Notes: a model not told the origin generated them from the letters alone. A stretch of 64,000 bases of DNA from an uncultured Ilumatobacter sp. (GCA_905480335.1 CAJQPY010000006.1:1-64000); one strand, 5' to 3'; positions 32,337 through 41,673 are shown, counted from the stretch's first letter. Numbers and translations: made by a program.

Positions 32337-33029
32337 TCAGGAGTCCCAGCGTGACTGACCGAATCGGTAGCCCACCGAGCGAACCGTGTGAATCAGGTTG
32401 GCGTGCTCCTCGCCGAGCTTGGCGCGTAGACGCCGGACGTGAACATCCACCGTGCGGGCTCCACCGTAGTACTCGTAGCCCCACACGCGGCTGAGCAAGA
32501 TCTCACGGGTGAACACCTTGCCCGGGTTCTGAACGAGGAATTTGAGCAGTTCGTACTCCATGTAAGTCATGTCGAGCGGTTTGCCACCGATTGAGGCCTG
32601 GTAGGTCTCGAGGTTGAGCGCAAGGACGCCATACTCGACCACATCGGCAGACTGGACCTCGATGTCGGCGCTCAGCAGATGCTGCAGCCTGGCTTCAAGT
32701 TCGGACGGATGGAACGGAGCAAGACAGAAGTCATCGTAGAGGTCATCTCGGTGCTCCAATTCGCCGAGCTGGCCGCCGCTCAAGAGGACCAGTGCAGGCG
32801 TCGGAACCGAGTGTTGCTTGCGGGCCGTACGCAGGAACGACCATGCACTGTCGAGGTCGTCGGTCGCATCGATGACGATGCCGGCCCAACCACCATCGGG
32901 CTCGGCGTCGCTGGCAGCCGATGTCGAGTTGACGGCCTTCCACGTGTACCCGGCAAGGTCGAGCGTCCGTGCCAACTCAGGAGAAGCCGGATCAGGCACG
33001 ACAGCGAGAAGACGAGACGGATCGCTCAT
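32337..33029 (-). CDS. glnR: GlnR-type OmpR-family response regulator
   Basis: A 230-residue orphan regulator of nitrogen metabolism. The N-terminal receiver-like domain (1-120) has only a partial acid pocket (Asp54 in VIDATDD), as in GlnR, which acts without a sensor kinase. The C-terminal winged helix (about 130-228) is very close to GlnR: DMTYMEYELLKFLVQNPGKV, then LLSRVWGYEYYGGARTVDVH and VRRLRAKLGEEHANLIHTVR. A GGAGG ribosome binding site precedes the ATG. It sits directly downstream of glnA on the same strand, so glnA-glnR may form one unit. Direct repeats upstream of both glutamine synthetase genes are candidate binding sites. Confidence 0.87.
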   Translation of the reverse strand: MSDPSRLLAVVPDPASPELARTLDLAGYTWKAVNSTSAASDAEPDGGWAGIVIDATDDLDSAWSFLRTARKQHSVPTPALVLLSGGQLGELEHRDDLYDDFCLAPFHPSELEARLQHLLSADIEVQSADVVEYGVLALNLETYQASIGGKPLDMTYMEYELLKFLVQNPGKVFTREILLSRVWGYEYYGGARTVDVHVRRLRAKLGEEHANLIHTVRSVGYRFGQSRWDS

Positions 33030-33048
33030 GACATCCTCCGAAACGTGG

Positions 33049-34392
33049 TCACATCGACCTCAGGTATCGGTCTCGCTCGAACGGCGTGACCTGGGTCTTA
33101 TACGCCTTCCACTCGTGCTGCTTGTTTCGGACGAACCACTCGAAGATGTGTTCACCGAGCACTTCGTGGACGAGCTCGGACCTCTCCATAATCGTGAGTG
33201 CGTCGTTGAGCGACTGCGGCAGTTGGTTAATTCCGAGCTTGGTTAATTCGTCGTCGTCGCTCTCAAACAGGTTGGCGTCGGCTTCGTCGGGAAGCTTGTA
33301 GCCCTCCTCGATCCCGCGCATGCCGGCGGCCAGGATCAGACTGAACGCGAGATAAGGATTGCATGCCGGGTCAGGTGAGCGATATTCGATGCGAGTCGCA
33401 AGCGGGTTGCTCGTCTTTGCGATCGGTACCCGGATCAGACCGCTGCGGTTGTTGCGAGCCCAACTGATGTGGACCGGAGCTTCGAAGTTTGGGACCAACC
33501 GCTTATAGCTGTTGACGGTTTGGTTCGTGACCGCAGTGATTTCGCTGGCATGACGCAGGAGACCAGCCATGAACGCCTTGGCTGTGTTGCTCAGGTCGTA
33601 GCCGTCGCCTTCGTCGTAGAACGCGTTCTCGTCGCCACGGAACAACGACATGTGGAGGTGCATCCCTGAACCTTGAAGGCCCTCGAGCGGCTTAGGCATG
33701 AACGTCGCATGAACGCCGTTGCGTGCGGCGATCTCGCGGACAGCGAGGCGGAATGTCATCACCGAGTCGGCCATCGTGAGCGCATCGGTGTGACGCAGGT
33801 CGATCTCCTGTTGACCGGGGGCGTCCTCGTGGAAGCTGTACTCGACCGGAATACCCATGGTCTCAAGGGTGCGGATCGTCTTCTTGCGGAGTTCGCCGGT
33901 CACATCATTCATCGTGTGATCGAAGAATCCACCTTCGTCGAACGGCACGGGTTCGGCACCGGGGGTGACCGGCTCAAAATAGAAGTACTCGATGTCGGGA
34001 GCCATGTAGAACGTAAGGCCGGCCTCGTGAGCAGCCTTGACATGGCGCCGTAACACCTGGCGCGGGTCGCCTTCGAACGGCTCGCCGTCGAGGCGGTGGA
34101 TGTCGCAAAAGATCCGGGCCTCGGGGGCGGCGGGATCTGCCCACGGCAGCAGCTCGTAGGTATCGGGATCGGGAATAGCGAGGACATCGGCTTCCTGAAC
34201 CCGGCTGAATCCGTCGATCGACGAGCCATCGAAGGTGAGCCCGTCGCTCAGCGCATTATCGAGTTCGGGCGGCGAGATAGCCATAGTCTTGAGGTTCCCG
34301 AGCACGTCAGTGAACCACAGCCGGATCAACCGGACCCCGCGTTCTTCCACCGACCGCAACACGTATGCCCTCTGCTGCTCGTTCATGTTCAC
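33049..34392 (-). CDS. glnA: glutamine synthetase type I (alpha-like)
   Basis: A 447-residue GSI that makes glutamine from glutamate, ammonia and ATP. Signatures are LTFDGSSIDGFSRVQEAD, the metal Glu in APDIEYFYFEP, MPKPLEGLQGSGMHLHMSLF (ATP-binding loop) and RNNRSGLIRVP. Where beta-type enzymes have the adenylylated NLYDLP tyrosine, this protein reads ANLFESDDDE, so there is no tyrosine to modify; length also fits the alpha type. Regulation is therefore probably at transcription. A direct repeat lies 20 bp upstream (34412-34427), in the leader. Confidence 0.93.
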   Translation of the reverse strand: MNMNEQQRAYVLRSVEERGVRLIRLWFTDVLGNLKTMAISPPELDNALSDGLTFDGSSIDGFSRVQEADVLAIPDPDTYELLPWADPAAPEARIFCDIHRLDGEPFEGDPRQVLRRHVKAAHEAGLTFYMAPDIEYFYFEPVTPGAEPVPFDEGGFFDHTMNDVTGELRKKTIRTLETMGIPVEYSFHEDAPGQQEIDLRHTDALTMADSVMTFRLAVREIAARNGVHATFMPKPLEGLQGSGMHLHMSLFRGDENAFYDEGDGYDLSNTAKAFMAGLLRHASEITAVTNQTVNSYKRLVPNFEAPVHISWARNNRSGLIRVPIAKTSNPLATRIEYRSPDPACNPYLAFSLILAAGMRGIEEGYKLPDEADANLFESDDDELTKLGINQLPQSLNDALTIMERSELVHEVLGEHIFEWFVRNKQHEWKAYKTQVTPFERDRYLRSM

Positions 34393-34411
34393 CTTGTGAG
34401 TCTCTCAGCTG

Positions 34412-34427
34412 GTCAAGGAAAAGTCAC
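34412..34427 (-). promoter_or_regulatory. candidate GlnR site upstream of glnA
   Basis: On the glnA coding strand GTGAC-N6-TTGAC forms a direct repeat with an 11-bp period, close to the GTnAC-N6-GnAAC style of GlnR sites in other actinobacteria. It lies about 20 bp before the start codon. Confidence 0.4.
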
Positions 34428-34526
34428 CAGGAACGCGACGGCGCACTAAGGGTCCGCTCGAGTCTCGGTGCGCCGCAGGCATCCCGGTCGGAGCGACGAA
34501 GAAGCCCTCCGTTTAACGCAGGTGGC

Positions 34527-35561
34527 TCACTTCATTGCGGAGCAGACCGTGTCGGTCATGAGGCGGGCGACGACGTAGGGGTCCATGTTGCCGTTGGGGC
34601 GACGGTCCTCGAGGTAGCCCTTCTTGTCGACCGAGACCTGCCACGGGATGCGGATTGAGGCGCCGCGGTCGGACACGCCGTAGCTGAACTGGTCATGCCG
34701 CTGTGTTTCGTGGGCACCGGTGAGGCGGTCCTCAACGCCGGCGCCGTAGTTTTTAATGTGCAGGTCAGCCTTGGCGCCGATCGCCTTACACGCGGCTTCG
34801 ATGTACTTGTACCCGCCGTCCTCGCGCATCTCGACCGTGGAGAAGTTGGTGTGGGCGCCGGCGCCGTTCCAGTCGCCCTTGACCGGCTTGGCGTCGATGC
34901 TGATCACGACGCCATAGTCCTCGGCGATGCGATGTAGCAGCCAGCGCGCAACCCAGAGCTCATCGGCAACTTCGAGCAGACCGCGCGGGCCGACTTGGAA
35001 CTCCCATTGGCCGGGCATGACCTCGGCATTGATGCCCGAGATCCCAATCCCGGCGTGCAGGCAGGCGTCCATGTGGTCCTCGGCGATCTGTCGGCCAGTG
35101 ATCGCAGTCTCGCCCACACCGCAGTAGTAGGGGCCTTGCGGAGCAGGGAAGCCGTCGTCCGGGAAGCCGAGGGGGTTTCCGTTGGGCTTGAGCATTGTGT
35201 ATTCCTGCTCGATGCCGAAGAGCGACTCATGCTTCTTGTACTTTTTGGCGGTGCGGGCGGCGGCTGCGCGGGTGTTGGTCGGGTGGGCTTTACCGTCCAC
35301 CAGCATTACTTCGCACATCACGAGGACGTGATCACCGCCGCGAATGGGGTCCGGGAACGCGCGCACGGGCTTGAGCACGCAGTCACTCTTGTCGCCCGTG
35401 GCCTGATTGGTCGACGAGCCGTCGAATCCCCAGATCGGGTAGTCGTTTATCCCTACAAGACGCTCGAGTGTCGAGGGCTCGTCGAGGATCTTCGTCTTCG
35501 AACGGAGCTGGGGCGTTGGCTCGGTTCCGTCGATCCAGATGTATTCAGCCTTGATTGCCAC
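34527..35561 (-). CDS. glnII: glutamine synthetase type II (eukaryote-like)
   Basis: A 344-residue GSII. Signatures are EYIWIDGTEPTPQLRSKTKI, IWGFDGSSTNQATGDKSD, SLFGIEQEYTM, GPYYCGVGETAITGR, GINAEVMPGQWEFQVGP and KGDWNGAGAHTNFST. It catalyses the same reaction as GlnA and is often induced under nitrogen limitation in Streptomyces and Frankia. Start is the GTG at 35561, preceded by AAGGA; the upstream open frame is not conserved in the family. Tandem with glnA and glnR on one strand, with its own leader carrying a direct repeat at 35679-35694. Confidence 0.94.
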   Translation of the reverse strand: MAIKAEYIWIDGTEPTPQLRSKTKILDEPSTLERLVGINDYPIWGFDGSSTNQATGDKSDCVLKPVRAFPDPIRGGDHVLVMCEVMLVDGKAHPTNTRAAAARTAKKYKKHESLFGIEQEYTMLKPNGNPLGFPDDGFPAPQGPYYCGVGETAITGRQIAEDHMDACLHAGIGISGINAEVMPGQWEFQVGPRGLLEVADELWVARWLLHRIAEDYGVVISIDAKPVKGDWNGAGAHTNFSTVEMREDGGYKYIEAACKAIGAKADLHIKNYGAGVEDRLTGAHETQRHDQFSYGVSDRGASIRIPWQVSVDKKGYLEDRRPNGNMDPYVVARLMTDTVCSAMK

Positions 35562-35678
35562 GTGTTTGTCCTTAAATCTCTCTTGATTCGGTTCGGGGGT
35601 CGAGCGGTCGACCCTATCGGCCGCCGTTTTTCGATGCCGCACAATGCCAGGAGGCAGTTGCGGACCTGTTGCCCCATT

Positions 35679-35694
35679 GTGAACGGCGCGTGAA
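35679..35694 (-). promoter_or_regulatory. candidate GlnR site upstream of glnII
   Basis: GTGAA-N6-GTGAA (plus-strand reading) is an exact direct repeat with an 11-bp period, about 120 bp upstream of the glnII start. The spacing equals that of the repeat before glnA, but the half-sites lie in the opposite orientation. Confidence 0.4.
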
Positions 35695-35834
35695 ATAGCG
35701 CGATAGCAAGGGGTTGCGGCAGGATCCCGCGCACATTGCAGACGGTGGTCCCCAGCGCTGCCCCGGTATCACTTGCGTTGTCTCTTTGAGTGTTGGAGCA
35801 GCCCGAAAAGCAAAATAAACGTTAGGTGAAGGCG

Positions 35835-38399
35835 TCAGGCTTCAATGAGGACCTGCTCGGTGAGCGCGGGATCGGCGGCGATCTGCTCGTTGGTGAAGGC
35901 GACCGTGCGCCAATCCTTTTCGCTGAAGCGAACCATCTGCGAAGAAAACACGTCAGTGTCGCGCAGTCCAGTGTTGCCATAGGTGAGAATCGCCGATGCC
36001 TCCGGTGCGCCTGTTGAGTAGTCGACCACCATCACGAAGCTGGTCCCGAAGTTGACCGGATAGCCATCGCCGCGCAGATCACCGTTCGGCGCTATCAGAT
36101 CACCTCGGGTCGGCGTTTCCTCACCCGACGGGCCTTGATCCGACCACGTCACGACGTTCGTGACGCCGTCGGCATTTGTGCCGCCGTGCAGCGGAATTCG
36201 CTCACCTGATCGCTCGGTGAATTGCGCAGCGCCCATAGTTGCGTCGATGTCGAACCCGGCCTCGGTGATCGTCTGAACTGCACGCCCAAGCGCTTGGACC
36301 ACCAGTGCGGCGTCCTCAATGAAGCCGGTGGGTGTCACCGTCGGGCGAGCCGGATCGAATGGTTCAGAGAACAAGACCCCGGCCTGGTCGAATGACTGCG
36401 CAGGAAAGCGGGTCATAGTCTCACGCCACAACACAGCGCCGGCTCTGTCGAGATCGAATCGGCCGTCCCAATCATCAAGTACGTCGCACGCGGGGCCGAG
36501 ATTAACCGCTTCGGCCGGTAGCGCAACGGTGCCGTCGTCGAACAGAACCTCGGGGACGTTTACCAGCGGATTCGCTCGACAGGCGGCAACGACAGACTCA
36601 CGAAGCAGGACTGCGGTCTGGGCGGTGTTGTCGAATGTGGCAGCGCGAAGCTCCCCAGCCGAGAAGTTGCCGTCTTCGCCAGCAAGCCTGAGTGGATCCC
36701 CGTCGGCCAGAACGAGCGCGTTCTGTCGGGTTCGCATCGACAACGGCGCGTCCTGTTGGCCGTGGAGCACCGAGTAGTCACCGTCGAGGGTGAACTCGTT
36801 GCTCGGCACCCAGAAGCTGTCGTTCGCGTTGAACACATAGTCACCACGTTGCACCTGGGGCTGAGCGGCAAACGGAACTAGGCCAGGGTCGCGTGCTCCC
36901 GGTACCTCCTCCCAGCGGAAGCGACTGTCGGACCCGTCAAGAAGCACAACACCCTGACGGTATGCAAGCGGGGTGAGCCCCTCACCCGTGAACAGCTTGC
37001 CTAGGAAAATCAGTTCGGCTTCGGCCGACAGGTTCGGGGTGGCGGAAGTGTCGGCATACCAGACGTTGCCGCCTGCTCCGACTGCCACGGTGTTGAACAG
37101 TGGAATGCCCTGATGGCGAGCCTGCGTCTCCTTAAAATCGTCCAGACTCACAACGTCGATTACGTCGGCGTAAAACTCGATCATCTCTTCGTTGTTGATG
37201 TTGGCGTCGCGATAGGTAAGCACGGTGTCGTTAGTCCAGCCGACGCCTGGGAAGTCGATGATCGGTCCATATTCGCTGTCATACATTGTGCGGGTCTCGC
37301 TGTCGACCGTGCCGTCGGGGCGAAGGATCTGGACCGTGTGATCAGTGGAGACCATCGGCGTCGGGACGCCGTCGACGAAGTAGGTGGTCGGCGAAGCAGT
37401 GTCGAGATCGAGTGTGTACGCAGTGAAACGGTGGCCGGCAGAAACCGTGTGTGACCATGCGATGCCGTCGGTGAAGCCGATGCCGATGCCGGGGACCCCG
37501 GCGAGCTGGGCGCCGTAGATGTCGATCTCGCCAGGAACGGTGAGGTGCACCTCAGCAAAACGAAGTTCTCCTTCCCATGGGGAGTGCGGGTTGGCGACGA
37601 GGGCGCCTCCAGTGCCGCCCTCGATTCGATCTGCGCCGATCGCCCACGCGTTCGAGCCAAGGTCGCGAACAACGAGATCGGAGAAGTCAGGAACGCGCCC
37701 TTCGAAGGCGAGTGGGGCGTCGTCGGCCGGCGGTGCGGGTGGCTGCGCGTTGGCAATGTACTCGGTGAGGTTGGCGCCGCTCGCAAGCAGTGCGATGCTG
37801 CGGGCGTAGGTGTAGACCTCGACGGCCTCGACCGGGCGGACCCAGTCGGCTTCGGCACACCACCCGGCCAGCCCGTCGGGTCCGGCATCAGCGAGTTGTC
37901 GGTTCCAGCCTGCCGCGAATGCGTCGAACTGATCGATGACTTCTGCTGGCGCTTCCGCGAAGTCACTTGCCGCAATTCCAGCGATGTCGATCGAACGCCA
38001 AGCGAAGTCGCTCTCGACGTTTTCGCCGTTGCCGCCAGGGCCGAGGAACATGGAACGCTCACCGCGAACCTTAAGAATCTGGTCGAGCAGTGTGCAGCCG
38101 TAATCCTCGCCGCTGACGTAACCCTGGCCGTACGCAACGTCGGAGCGATCGCGGCCCGAGATGTGGGCGACGCCGTCGCTGGTCCGACGGATCGTGGCCT
38201 TGAACGTCGGCGGAACGAGCGTGGTCGGGGTGGTGGTAGTGGTTGATGGCGGGACCGTGGTCGTGGTCGTGGTCGTGTCGGGAGAGGTCGGCAACGGGAT
38301 CGACTCGGGCCCTTCGCCGGGGGCACACGCAACGGCCACTAGGGACAACGCAACAGCAGCTCCAAGCCGTCTCGCTGTTTCCACGACCCTGTGATGCAC
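35835..38399 (-). CDS. penicillin acylase-family Ntn hydrolase, lipoprotein (acyl-homoserine lactone or penicillin acylase-like)
   Basis: An 854-residue S45-family N-terminal nucleophile hydrolase. The N-terminus is a signal peptide with Cys25 in a lipobox-like LVAVAC, then a Thr/Pro-rich linker (about 40-63). The alpha chain carries TSDGVAHISGRDRSDVAYGQGY. The autocatalytic site is in DLGSNAWAIG, making Ser249 the beta-chain nucleophile. Later NPHSPWEGEL and the His/Asn region FNANDSFWVPSNEF fit the family. It hydrolyses amides of fatty or aromatic acids outside the cell; AHL, cyclic lipopeptide or beta-lactam substrates cannot be separated by sequence. The frame opens to 38669, but that part overlaps the divergent nadE promoter; the start is GTG 38399 or 38384. 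Confidence 0.88.
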   Translation of the reverse strand: MHHRVVETARRLGAAVALSLVAVACAPGEGPESIPLPTSPDTTTTTTTVPPSTTTTTPTTLVPPTFKATIRRTSDGVAHISGRDRSDVAYGQGYVSGEDYGCTLLDQILKVRGERSMFLGPGGNGENVESDFAWRSIDIAGIAASDFAEAPAEVIDQFDAFAAGWNRQLADAGPDGLAGWCAEADWVRPVEAVEVYTYARSIALLASGANLTEYIANAQPPAPPADDAPLAFEGRVPDFSDLVVRDLGSNAWAIGADRIEGGTGGALVANPHSPWEGELRFAEVHLTVPGEIDIYGAQLAGVPGIGIGFTDGIAWSHTVSAGHRFTAYTLDLDTASPTTYFVDGVPTPMVSTDHTVQILRPDGTVDSETRTMYDSEYGPIIDFPGVGWTNDTVLTYRDANINNEEMIEFYADVIDVVSLDDFKETQARHQGIPLFNTVAVGAGGNVWYADTSATPNLSAEAELIFLGKLFTGEGLTPLAYRQGVVLLDGSDSRFRWEEVPGARDPGLVPFAAQPQVQRGDYVFNANDSFWVPSNEFTLDGDYSVLHGQQDAPLSMRTRQNALVLADGDPLRLAGEDGNFSAGELRAATFDNTAQTAVLLRESVVAACRANPLVNVPEVLFDDGTVALPAEAVNLGPACDVLDDWDGRFDLDRAGAVLWRETMTRFPAQSFDQAGVLFSEPFDPARPTVTPTGFIEDAALVVQALGRAVQTITEAGFDIDATMGAAQFTERSGERIPLHGGTNADGVTNVVTWSDQGPSGEETPTRGDLIAPNGDLRGDGYPVNFGTSFVMVVDYSTGAPEASAILTYGNTGLRDTDVFSSQMVRFSEKDWRTVAFTNEQIAADPALTEQVLIEA

Positions 38400-38502
38400 G
38401 ATACGCCATCGTGCCAGACCAGGGCACTCGGAGTTGAGCGAGAGTGGCAGATTCGGATGATTCCACTGGTACTTTCTATATTCACGCATTACGTCGGCGG
38501 GG

Positions 38503-38508
38503 TAGTGT
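38503..38508 (+). promoter_or_regulatory. -10 hexamer TAGTGT of nadE
   Basis: TAGTGT ends 7 nt before the GTG at 38516, fixing the start of nadE and predicting a leaderless mRNA. Confidence 0.5.
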
Positions 38509-38515
38509 CGGAGCC

Positions 38516-40234
38516 GTGACGGTGCTCCGAGTTGCTCTCGCTCAGTTGAACCCGACCGTTGGCGGGCTCGGTGGCAATCTTCACAAGCTCGGCGATGCCT
38601 ACGACGCCGCCGAGGCTGCGGGATGTGACATCGTCGCCTTCCCTGAGTTGTCAACGATCGGGTACCCACCCGAGGACCTTGTACTCAAACCGGGATTCGT
38701 CGATGACAACCTCGAAGTGCTCTCGAAGTTTGCTGAACGCACCCGTCGCTGTGCTGCGATTATCGGATTCGTTGACCAGGACCGTGACTTGTACAACGCG
38801 GCCGCAGTGTGCGCTGGCGGTGAGATCGTGGGGAAGTACCATAAGCGTCTCCTGCCCAACAACACAGTGTTTGACGAGCAGCGGTACTTCACGGCTGGCA
38901 GTGATTCTGATCCGATTGAGTTGTACCTCATCGGTGGCGTAAAGGTCGGCGTGTCGATCTGTGAGGACATCTGGAGCCCTGCTGGTCCGGTTGCCGAGCA
39001 GGCCGCCGCAGGTGCGGAGCTGAACATCAACATCAACGGCTCACCGTATGCCGTAAGCAAGGGGGAGCGTCGCGAGCGGATGCTCGCAACGCGCGCTGCA
39101 GACGCGCACTGCGCGATCGTCTACGTCAACCAAGTGGGCGGGCAGGACGAACTGGTTTTTGACGGAGGTTCGCTCGCTTTCGATCACGAGGGCACGCTTC
39201 TCGCCCGGGCGCCACAATTCGCGGAGTCGCTGACGATCGTCGACGTTCCCGTCCCGCCGGTCTACCGGAAGCGGTTGCTGGACCCTCGGGGGAGGGCGAC
39301 GCAGGCGATGCTGCCGGTCGTCGAGGTGTCAAATTCGCCGGTAGTGCAGTCCGACTCGCTGGCCGCTTCGATGACAGAGCGGCTCGACGTTGACCGCGAG
39401 TTGTACGACGCGCTGGTGCTAGGAACACGTGATTATTGCTTCAAGAACGGCTTCAGCGATGTGGTGATCGGACTGTCGGGCGGTATCGACTCTTCGATTA
39501 TCGCTGCGATCGCAGTCGATGCTCTCGGAGCCGAACATGTCCACGGCGTATCGATGCCGTCGAGGTACTCGTCGGACCATTCGAAGTCGGACGCGCAGCA
39601 GCTCGCGGACGCACTTGAGATCGAGTTCCGCATGATCTCGATCGAGCCTGCGTTCAGCGCTTACCTCGACATGTTGGAGCCTTCGTTCGAGGATCGCCAA
39701 CCGGTGCTCACCTACGAGAACATCCAATCTCGGTGTCGAGGTCAGCTGTTGATGGCGTTGTCGAACGAGTTCGGGTGGATGGTGCTCACGACGGGCAACA
39801 AGAGCGAGGTGGCCGTCGGCTACTTCACGATCTATGGCGACTCGGTCGGTGGGTACGCGGCGATCAAGGATGTGCTCAAGACCCGGGTGTACGACCTGTG
39901 TCGCTACGTGAACCGCCGCGAGGGGCGCGAGATAATTCCCGAGAATGTGATCACGAAGCCGCCGTCGGCCGAACTCCGACCCGATCAGCGCGACGACGAC
40001 AGCCTCCCGCCATACGACGTGCTTGATCCCATTCTCGAGTTGTACATCGAGGACGACCGAACTGCCGGTGAGATCGTTGAACTCGGGCACGATGAGGAAA
40101 TGGTCCGGCGTGTGACTCGTCTCGTCGATATTGCCGAATACAAGCGACGTCAGTGTCCCCCTGGTGTTCGTGTCAGCCGGAAGGCGTTCGGCAAGGACCG
40201 TCGAATGCCGATTACTAGCCACTACCGCGGCTAA
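38516..40234 (+). CDS. nadE: glutamine-dependent NAD+ synthetase
   Basis: A 572-residue two-domain enzyme that amidates nicotinate adenine dinucleotide, the last step of NAD synthesis. The N-terminal glutaminase (nitrilase fold) has its Glu-Lys-Cys triad in AFPELSTIGYPP, KYHKRLLPN and VSICEDIWSP. The C-terminal synthetase has the PP-loop GLSGGIDSSIIAAI, then TTGNKSEVAVGYFTIYGDS. Start is GTG 38516, giving the usual VTVLRVALAQLNP. The 24 residues upstream in the open frame are rejected. Divergent from the acylase. Confidence 0.95.
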   Translation: MTVLRVALAQLNPTVGGLGGNLHKLGDAYDAAEAAGCDIVAFPELSTIGYPPEDLVLKPGFVDDNLEVLSKFAERTRRCAAIIGFVDQDRDLYNAAAVCAGGEIVGKYHKRLLPNNTVFDEQRYFTAGSDSDPIELYLIGGVKVGVSICEDIWSPAGPVAEQAAAGAELNININGSPYAVSKGERRERMLATRAADAHCAIVYVNQVGGQDELVFDGGSLAFDHEGTLLARAPQFAESLTIVDVPVPPVYRKRLLDPRGRATQAMLPVVEVSNSPVVQSDSLAASMTERLDVDRELYDALVLGTRDYCFKNGFSDVVIGLSGGIDSSIIAAIAVDALGAEHVHGVSMPSRYSSDHSKSDAQQLADALEIEFRMISIEPAFSAYLDMLEPSFEDRQPVLTYENIQSRCRGQLLMALSNEFGWMVLTTGNKSEVAVGYFTIYGDSVGGYAAIKDVLKTRVYDLCRYVNRREGREIIPENVITKPPSAELRPDQRDDDSLPPYDVLDPILELYIEDDRTAGEIVELGHDEEMVRRVTRLVDIAEYKRRQCPPGVRVSRKAFGKDRRMPITSHYRG

Positions 40235-40452
40235 TCGGGGATCAGACGAATCGCGTGGCGTGGTCGATCATGTCGTCTGCTTCGCCGGCGTCATACCCCC
40301 GTTAAGAATGGCCGGTGCACCTCGGTTCGCATCGGATAGGGCCGAGTCAGCGGTGATGAGGTGGCATTCGGAGTTGTTGGGGGGAGTGAATCTGGAGGCA
40401 GTCGACGATGTTGCGCTCGGTCGTGGACTGCACCGTGAGCGAAACTGCGGTC

Positions 40453-41196
40453 ATGTCGACGAACCCACCGATCGCGTTCGATGACGAGCTCCGGGGTCTC
40501 ATTACCAATCGGCTCGCGATGCACGACCGTCTTGAACTGCCCCTTGAAGGTCGACGCCACGCTGCGGTGACGATCATGGTCACCGATTCGGCGATTGGTG
40601 CTGATGCCGACGACCTGTATGAGTTCTCCGACAAGGAGATGGGGGTCATCCCTGGCGATACCGGTGGACTTGACGGTCGGATGACCGGTGTGTCGGGCGG
40701 AGCATCGTTCGTGCTGTGTCGGCGAAGTGCGGGCCTCAACACGCATGCCTCGCAGTGGGCGTTGCCCGGCGGACGGCTGGACGCCGGTGAAACTGTAGTC
40801 GATGCGGCCTTGCGTGAGACGTGGGAGGAGGTCGGTGTGCAGCTAGAGCCGTCGGCCGTGCTCGGTGTACTCGACGACTACGCGACTCGCTCGGGGTACG
40901 TGATGACACCGGTGGTGGTGTGGGGCGGAGCAAACGTCGAGCTCGAACCGAACCCTGACGAGGTGCTTGCGGCATATCGGATCGGGCTCCACGAGCTGAC
41001 CCGGCCGGACTCGCCTCGATTCGTTGACATCCCGGAGAGCGACCGTCCGGTGGTGCAGGTGCCGCTCGGCGGAGACTTGATTCACGCACCGACCGGTGCA
41101 GTGATCGTTAACTTTCGTTGGTTATGTGTCGACGGCCGAACTTCGTCGGACTCCCGCGTGGTGGACTTCGAGCAGCCCGTCTTCGCCTGGGGGTAG
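40453..41196 (+). CDS. Nudix hydrolase, CoA pyrophosphatase-like
   Basis: A 247-residue Nudix protein with the full box GGRLDAGETVVDAALRETWE followed by EVGV. The flanks VTIMVTDSAIG and ASFVLCRRSAGLNTHASQWALPG resemble the NudL/NUDT7 CoA pyrophosphatase group. Substrate is inferred only. The ATG at 40453 gives a normal N-terminus; a 15-codon extension upstream is open but has no support. It converges with dut. Confidence 0.82.
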   Translation: MSTNPPIAFDDELRGLITNRLAMHDRLELPLEGRRHAAVTIMVTDSAIGADADDLYEFSDKEMGVIPGDTGGLDGRMTGVSGGASFVLCRRSAGLNTHASQWALPGGRLDAGETVVDAALRETWEEVGVQLEPSAVLGVLDDYATRSGYVMTPVVVWGGANVELEPNPDEVLAAYRIGLHELTRPDSPRFVDIPESDRPVVQVPLGGDLIHAPTGAVIVNFRWLCVDGRTSSDSRVVDFEQPVFAWG

Positions 41197-41222
41197 CGCC
41201 CCGGTCGACTATTGGAGTGGGA

Positions 41223-41660
41223 TCAAGTACCGGAGTGGCCGAATCCGCCGCCGCGATCGGCTCCATCGAGGTCGGCGGTGACTTGCCACTCGACGGTCTC
41301 GACTGCCTGGATCACAAGTTGCGCAACACGGTGGCCACGTTTGATGGCGTAATCGGTCGCGGGATCAGTGTTGATCAGGATGACCTTCACCTCGCCCCGG
41401 TATGCAGCGTCGATCAGGCCGGGGGCATTGACCACGCTGATGCCATGTTTGAGGGCCATGCCACTGCGGGGAAGTACGAATCCGCCGTAGCCCGCCGGAA
41501 TCGCGATAGAGATGCCGGTCGGTACGAGCCCGCGGCCACCCGCTGCTGTCAGAGTGACGTCCTCACGTGCGTAGAGGTCAAGGCCGGCGTCACCCTCGTG
41601 GGCGTAAGCGGGAAGTGGGAGCTTCGGGTCGAGTTGGACGATCGGGATCTGCAGACTCAC
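41223..41660 (-). CDS. dut: deoxyuridine 5'-triphosphate nucleotidohydrolase (dUTPase)
   Basis: A 145-residue trimeric dUTPase that removes dUTP and supplies dUMP. All five motifs are present: EGDAGLDLYARED (I), PRSGMALKHGI (II), NAPGLIDAAYRGEVKV (III, with the uracil-binding hairpin and the catalytic Asp), RGHRVAQLVI (IV) and the C-terminal arm DRGGGFGHSGT (V). Start is GTG at 41660. Confidence 0.96.
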   Translation of the reverse strand: MSLQIPIVQLDPKLPLPAYAHEGDAGLDLYAREDVTLTAAGGRGLVPTGISIAIPAGYGGFVLPRSGMALKHGISVVNAPGLIDAAYRGEVKVILINTDPATDYAIKRGHRVAQLVIQAVETVEWQVTADLDGADRGGGFGHSGT

Positions 41661-41667
41661 GACAAGG

Positions 41668-41673
41668 ACGATA
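41668..41673 (-). promoter_or_regulatory. -10 hexamer TATCGT of dut
   Basis: On the minus strand TATCGT ends 7 nt before the GTG at 41660; no ribosome binding site is seen. Confidence 0.45.

Noticed and set aside
38220-38280. Short GTGGTC-type repeats in the acylase gene
   Set aside because: They encode a Thr/Pro-rich linker after the lipobox, a normal low-complexity tether rather than a CRISPR or regulatory repeat.
38400-38669. N-terminal extension of the acylase frame
   Set aside because: It covers the divergent nadE promoter and start, and the lipoprotein signal begins after 38399.
40291-40746. 151-codon minus-strand frame opposite the Nudix gene
   Set aside because: Shadow of the real plus-strand gene; composition and similarity favour the Nudix frame.
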